A stretch of 64,000 nucleotides of DNA, from the NCBI GenBank assembly GCA_963842355.1, contig CAWJGC010000004.1, forward strand, positions 1,302,001 to 1,366,000. Reading direction: 5' to 3'. The notes under the pieces were generated by a model. It was not told the origin of the DNA and did not search any database. It was given only the letters and a program-made list of their open reading frames with translations. Shown here one piece after another: positions 60,884 through 64,000 of the stretch. This DNA comes from JASHPR01 sp963842355 (lineage in GTDB: Bacteria; Actinomycetota; Actinomycetes; Streptosporangiales; Streptosporangiaceae). Both the position numbers and the translations under genes were made by a program. How positions within the stretch are numbered: position 1 is the first letter of the stretch; every line of letters starts with the position of its first letter.

Positions 60884-61951
60884 TTGCGCAGCTTCGCTGA
60901 CCTTGACGCGCTCATCGGGCTGGTGCCCGCCCAGGTCGTCACCCGGCTTCGCGCGATCGACTTCGGCCGGGGCTCGGAGGCGCTCTACCGGGACCAGATG
61001 CCCGGGCTGCTCACCGAACTTGCCGACCGGGCCCGCGTCCAGAGCATCACCGCCTCGTCCGCGATCGAGGGTGTCATCGTCGCAGATGCCGACCGTGCCC
61101 AGCGGATCATCAGCCGGCGTACGACGACGCTGCGCAACCGCAGCGAACAGGAACTGGCCGGCTACCGCGACGCCCAGGATTACCTGTTCCAGCAGGACTG
61201 GCGTCCGCTGAACGCCGGCCTGATCCTGCACCTGCACCGGTTGCTGTTCGCTCACACGGCGGTGCCCGGCGGGGCGTTCAAGACGGAGGACAACCTGGTC
61301 GTGGACCGTTCGCCAGACGGCTCGACGACCGTTCGCTTCAAGCCAGTGTCTGCCGCGAGCACCCCGTTCGCCATCGATGACCTCATAGGGCGCTACAAGC
61401 ACGCGGTTGCGGCGGGCGAGCACCATCCGGTGCTCCTGTCCGGGCTGTTCGTCCTCGATCTTCTCGTCATCCACCCCTTCGAGGACGGCAACGGACGAGT
61501 GGCTCGCCTGCTCACCAACGCCATGCTCAGCGAGGATGGCTACACGGTCGGCCGCTACGTGAGCCTCGAGCAAGTGATCGTCGAATCGGCTGACGCTTAC
61601 TACCGGGCGCTATTGGATTCCACCCACGGCTGGCACGAGGGCACCGCCGACCCATGGCCCTGGCTCGGCTACTTCACCACCGTCATCGCCGGCGCCTATG
61701 CCGTCTTCGCCGATCGCGCGGCCGCGGCCCAGACCCCCGGGACGAAGCAGCAGCGCGTCCGCGAGCACATCCTGCGCCGTGCGCCGGTCACGTTCCGCCT
61801 CGCCGATATCAGGACGGCAGTGCCCGGTGTCAGCGACCAGACCATCCGGCTCGTCCTGGAACACCTAAAGAACGAAGGCAAGGTCCGGGCCGACGGAACC
61901 GGCCGCTCCGCGACGTGGACACGGATGGCGAATACCGCACCCTCCGAATAA
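60884..61951 (+). CDS. Fic domain protein (AMP transferase-like)
   Basis: A 355-residue Fic protein. The inhibitory helix TASSAIEG (S/T-x-x-x-E-G) near the N terminus marks a class II Fic enzyme, which is auto-inhibited by its own Glu. The catalytic motif HPFEDGNGRVARLLTN is complete, and a C-terminal winged helix (VTFRLADIRTAVPGVSDQTI) follows. Such proteins transfer AMP from ATP to a target hydroxyl. TTG 60884 is preferred, 4 nt after GGAGGG; TTG 60872 would start inside that site. No antitoxin gene is needed for class II. It follows an integrase remnant and an AT-rich inverted repeat, so transfer is likely. Confidence 0.88.
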   Translation: MRSFADLDALIGLVPAQVVTRLRAIDFGRGSEALYRDQMPGLLTELADRARVQSITASSAIEGVIVADADRAQRIISRRTTTLRNRSEQELAGYRDAQDYLFQQDWRPLNAGLILHLHRLLFAHTAVPGGAFKTEDNLVVDRSPDGSTTVRFKPVSAASTPFAIDDLIGRYKHAVAAGEHHPVLLSGLFVLDLLVIHPFEDGNGRVARLLTNAMLSEDGYTVGRYVSLEQVIVESADAYYRALLDSTHGWHEGTADPWPWLGYFTTVIAGAYAVFADRAAAAQTPGTKQQRVREHILRRAPVTFRLADIRTAVPGVSDQTIRLVLEHLKNEGKVRADGTGRSATWTRMANTAPSE

Positions 61952-62012
61952 CTGCTCCGCGCCAGTATTAAGAGCTGCCTGATGCATTGAGTGCAACGGG
62001 GACCGAGGTCTA

Positions 62013-62288
62013 GTTTGGAGCGGCCCACGCGATGCGGCCGTGCACCGTGTGCTATCCAGGATCAACGTCGTGCCAGTGACTGTCGAGATCGCACGCCGGG
62101 CTGGCGAACTGCTCGGCGCGACCGGGCTTTCGGGCCATGGGTGTGCCATCGATGCGGTCGTGGCAGCCACGGCCCTTGATCTCGGACGACCAGTTGTGCT
62201 GCTCACCAGCGACCCTGATGACCTCAGTCGGCTTGTCGAAGAACCAGAGCGGCCGAAGGCGCAGCGCATCGCAGTCATCCATGTGTGA
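62013..62288 (+). pseudogene. truncated PIN-domain (VapC-like) toxin
   Basis: The frame WSGPRDAAVHRVLSRINVVP, then VTVEIARRAGELLGATGL, AIDAVVAATALDLGRPVVLL and TSDPDDLSRLV matches the C-terminal half of PIN-domain ribonuclease toxins, with the later acidic residues in IDAVVA and TSDPDD. The N-terminal half with the first catalytic Asp is absent, and no start with ribosome site is seen. GTG 62040 could start a 82-residue product, probably inactive. No VapB gene is near. Confidence 0.6.
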
Positions 62289-62338
62289 TCACGCTCAGCT
62301 GCACCGAACGGCATAGTCCCGGTGGCGCCCGGCACAGG

Positions 62339-62890
62339 CTAGAACGGCGGCGGGTGACCCGGCTCCCGTGGTTTCCGGTAGACCATGTGCCGGCGTAGCG
62401 GGACCTCGTCGACGTCCGGGTCGTCGAAGTCCTCCGCGGGATCGCTGGTCATGCCGATCCGCTCCATTACCGCCCGCGAGCGCAGGTTCGCGGCCATGGT
62501 GACCGCCACGATCTCCGGCAGCCCCAGGACGTCCAAGCCGTACCGCAGCGCGGCCAGGGCTGCCTCGGTGGCGTACCCGTGGCCCCAGGCCGGCCGCGCC
62601 AGCCGCCAGGCGAGTTCGGTACCGGTGAACGGCATCTCGTCGTCCACGGTGCCCAGCCCCGTGAAGCCGATGAACTCGCCGGACGCGCGGACCTGCACGG
62701 CCCAGAAGCCAAAGCCATGGCGGTCCAGGTCGTCCTGGAAGTTCAGAACCCACGCCGAGGCCTGCTCGACGGTCAGCAGCGGGCCCAGGTACTTCCGGAC
62801 CTCCGGATCGGCGTTCATCGCCGCCCACGGGGCCAGATCGGACTCCCGCCAGCCGCGCATGATCAGTCGTTCCGTACCGATCTCTACCAC
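62339..62890 (-). CDS. GNAT-family N-acetyltransferase
   Basis: A 183-residue acetyltransferase of the RimJ/RimL-like group: ERLIMRGWRESDLAPWAAMN at the N terminus, FWAVQVRASGEFIGFTGL in the core strands, the acetyl-CoA loop RPAWGHGYATEAALAAL and MAANLRSRAVMERIGM. It uses acetyl-CoA to modify an amine; the acceptor is unknown. GTG 62890 starts the conserved N terminus. It is convergent with the PIN remnant and divergent from the dehydrogenase remnant. Confidence 0.88.
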   Translation of the reverse strand: MVEIGTERLIMRGWRESDLAPWAAMNADPEVRKYLGPLLTVEQASAWVLNFQDDLDRHGFGFWAVQVRASGEFIGFTGLGTVDDEMPFTGTELAWRLARPAWGHGYATEAALAALRYGLDVLGLPEIVAVTMAANLRSRAVMERIGMTSDPAEDFDDPDVDEVPLRRHMVYRKPREPGHPPPF

Positions 62891-62956
62891 ACAGGCAGCC
62901 TATCGGGCCTGCGTCTTCTGCCGAGCCACTCCAAGATCAGCGCCGCCAGAACGCGC

Positions 62957-63196
62957 GGCGGCGGGGTGGCCGGCTTCGGCCCGGAGGAGGCAGAGCGCCG
63001 GGGGATCACGGTGCACGGGATCGGCCAGCACGCGCCCGCCGAGTTCCGGCGGCTGGCCACCGCGGCGCTGGCAGAAGCGGCCGCGCACCGGATCAAGCCG
63101 GTCATAGGGCAGACCTTCCCGCTGGAATGGGCCGCTGACGCGCACGCTGCCATGGAGGCCCGCGTCACCGTGGCCAAGACCCTGCTGCTCCCGTGA
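62957..63196 (+). pseudogene. C-terminal remnant of a zinc-type alcohol dehydrogenase/quinone reductase
   Basis: Eighty residues, RGGGVAGFGPEEAERRGITV, then HRIKPVIGQTFPLEWAADAH and EARVTVAKTLLLP, correspond to the end of medium-chain NADPH:quinone oxidoreductases (the IKPVIGQTFPLEWAADAHAA pattern). The cofactor domain is missing. No start codon or ribosome site precedes it, so it is a gene fragment. Confidence 0.65.
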
Positions 63197-63256
63197 TCCC
63201 GGCCAGCGGCCGGGTCCTGGCGCCAGCAGGACCCGGCCGCCGGTGGCCGCGGGAGG

Positions 63257-63715
63257 CTAGGGGCGGTGCTGGCGGGGGCCGTAGACCAGCCACAAGACGG
63301 CCAGCAGCCCGATCAGCAGCCAAGGGATGTAGACGTGGACGAGCGCGTGGGCCAGGGCGACGGCGATCACGATCATGAGCGCGAGGAACAGGACATGGTG
63401 GCGATGGTGGTGCGCGCGCTCATCCCGCCGCGGCGCCGCCTTGGCGGTCTTCGACGTCCCAGCCGTCCCGGGCTCGTCGATGGGCGGCAGGTCGTCGAAC
63501 AGCCCGCTCAGGTCCGACTGGGTCCTGGCCCTCATGGCCTGATCGACGCGCTCGTCGAACTCGGACTGGTCCAGGCGCCCGTCGCTGTAGTGCTTGGCGA
63601 GACGGTCGGCGACCTCGGCGCGCTCGGCGTCAGAGATGCGCAGGTCACGGTGGGCATAGCTGCCCCGGCGGGGCCCGGTTCCGCGCGTCCAGAGCGGGCT
63701 ATACGGCGCTGACAT
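63257..63715 (-). CDS. DUF1707 (SHOCT-like) membrane protein
   Basis: A 152-residue protein. The domain DLRISDAERAEVADRLAKHY, then SDGRLDQSEFDERVDQAMRA is DUF1707, common at the N terminus of actinobacterial envelope proteins. A His-rich linker (DERAHHHRHH) and two hydrophobic segments (about 107-127 and 130-146) follow. ATG 63715 is the start. It precedes no obvious partner but lies 36 bp from the PspC-domain gene on the same strand, so the pair may be one operon. Confidence 0.85.
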   Translation of the reverse strand: MSAPYSPLWTRGTGPRRGSYAHRDLRISDAERAEVADRLAKHYSDGRLDQSEFDERVDQAMRARTQSDLSGLFDDLPPIDEPGTAGTSKTAKAAPRRDERAHHHRHHVLFLALMIVIAVALAHALVHVYIPWLLIGLLAVLWLVYGPRQHRP

Positions 63716-63751
63716 TTCGGTACGACTCCTTGGCTAGTGCGAAGTTGCTGG

Positions 63752-64000
63752 TTAGCGCGACCGGGCCTGCAGGGACTGGATGAACTCGCTCGCGATGGAC
63801 TGCTCGCGGCCTTCCTCGGGGATCAGCAGCCAGCCGGCCAGGTAGACGGGCACGCCAACGCCGCCGACGACGGTGAGCACGGCCAGCACGATCCGGACGA
63901 CGGTCACGTCGACGTCGAGGTAGTGCGCGATGCCGATGGCGACGCCGGCCAGCATCCGGTCCTGGAACGGCCGGCGCAGCGGCTGCGGCCTGGCCTGCAG
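63752..64000 (-). CDS. PspC-domain protein, 3' part (cut by window edge)
   Basis: The frame is open to the window end. Visible residues PQPLRRPFQDRMLAGVAIGI, AHYLDVDVTVVRIVLAVLTV, VGVPVYLAGWLLIPEEGRE are a PspC membrane domain with two helices. The start is outside; an internal ATG at 63955 is not the real start since the conserved domain begins before it. PspC proteins take part in envelope stress responses. Upstream partner of the DUF1707 gene. Confidence 0.85.
   Translation of the reverse strand: MQARPQPLRRPFQDRMLAGVAIGIAHYLDVDVTVVRIVLAVLTVVGGVGVPVYLAGWLLIPEEGREQSIASEFIQSLQARSR

Overview
The window is very GC-rich, gene-dense DNA of an actinobacterium. Evidence: GTG and TTG starts, 4-bp GTGA/ATGA gene overlaps, actinobacterial-type gene sets (lexA / LysM / nrdR / nrdJ, DUF3618, DUF1707 and PspC proteins) and extended -10 boxes placed 6-7 nt before start codons (leaderless mRNAs). 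A chemosensory cluster and a polysaccharide-type glycosyltransferase suggest a Streptosporangiales-like or related soil lineage; this placement is inference only.

Layout. 0-5.1 kb: thioesterase end, frameshifted metallo-beta-lactamase-fold gene, sugar epimerase, rph-rdgB pair, lipoprotein, bcp peroxiredoxin, then tRNA-Leu(UAG). 5.7-15.0 kb: three near-duplicate chemoreceptors followed by translationally coupled cheW, cheA-receiver hybrid, cheB and cheR, with no cheY and no flagellar genes. 15.1-19.7 kb: a receiver-PIG-L deacetylase fusion, ATP-grasp enzyme, PHP hydrolase, processive family 2 glycosyltransferase and a small membrane protein, overlapping or closely spaced. I infer that the chemosensory array signals to this surface-glycan-like module. 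19.8-27.3 kb: ABC exporter with a HAD phosphatase joined in frame, a two-component system with a frameshifted kinase, htpG, and a membrane-anchored protein of unknown function. 27.5-30.1 kb: large secreted phosphoesterase-like protein. 30.1-31.1 kb and 38.5-39.2 kb: two inverted copies of a non-coding element with terminal inverted repeats. Between them: DUF3618 gene, signal peptidase with Thr at the nucleophile position, glycine cleavage H and T proteins with a PLP aldolase/racemase-like gene, a pterin dehydratase, an MFS exporter and an HxlR regulator. 40.2-47.4 kb: a CYP125-like P450 and a 1917-residue enediyne-PKS homologue in which the recognisable catalytic residues of KS, AT, KR, DH and PPTase-like domains are all substituted and the ACP is absent. 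47.9-50.7 kb: leuS behind a leucine leader-peptide attenuator. 50.8-52.1 kb: tyrosinase and a separately encoded polyphenol-oxidase C-terminal-like protein. 52.2-54.6 kb: TetR regulator divergent from an ABC exporter. 54.6-60.6 kb: lexA with a SOS box, LysM protein, nrdR and nrdJ; nrdJ is interrupted by a 142-residue mini-intein. 60.6-64 kb: integrase remnant, Fic protein, PIN-toxin remnant, acetyltransferase, dehydrogenase remnant, DUF1707 and PspC-domain proteins.

Four places (near 1000, 20523-20610, 23098-23101, 31297-31299) look like single-base losses in otherwise intact genes. They may be assembly errors rather than biology. GC-rich minisatellites (13, 15, 17 and 21 bp periods) are unusually frequent, both within and between genes.
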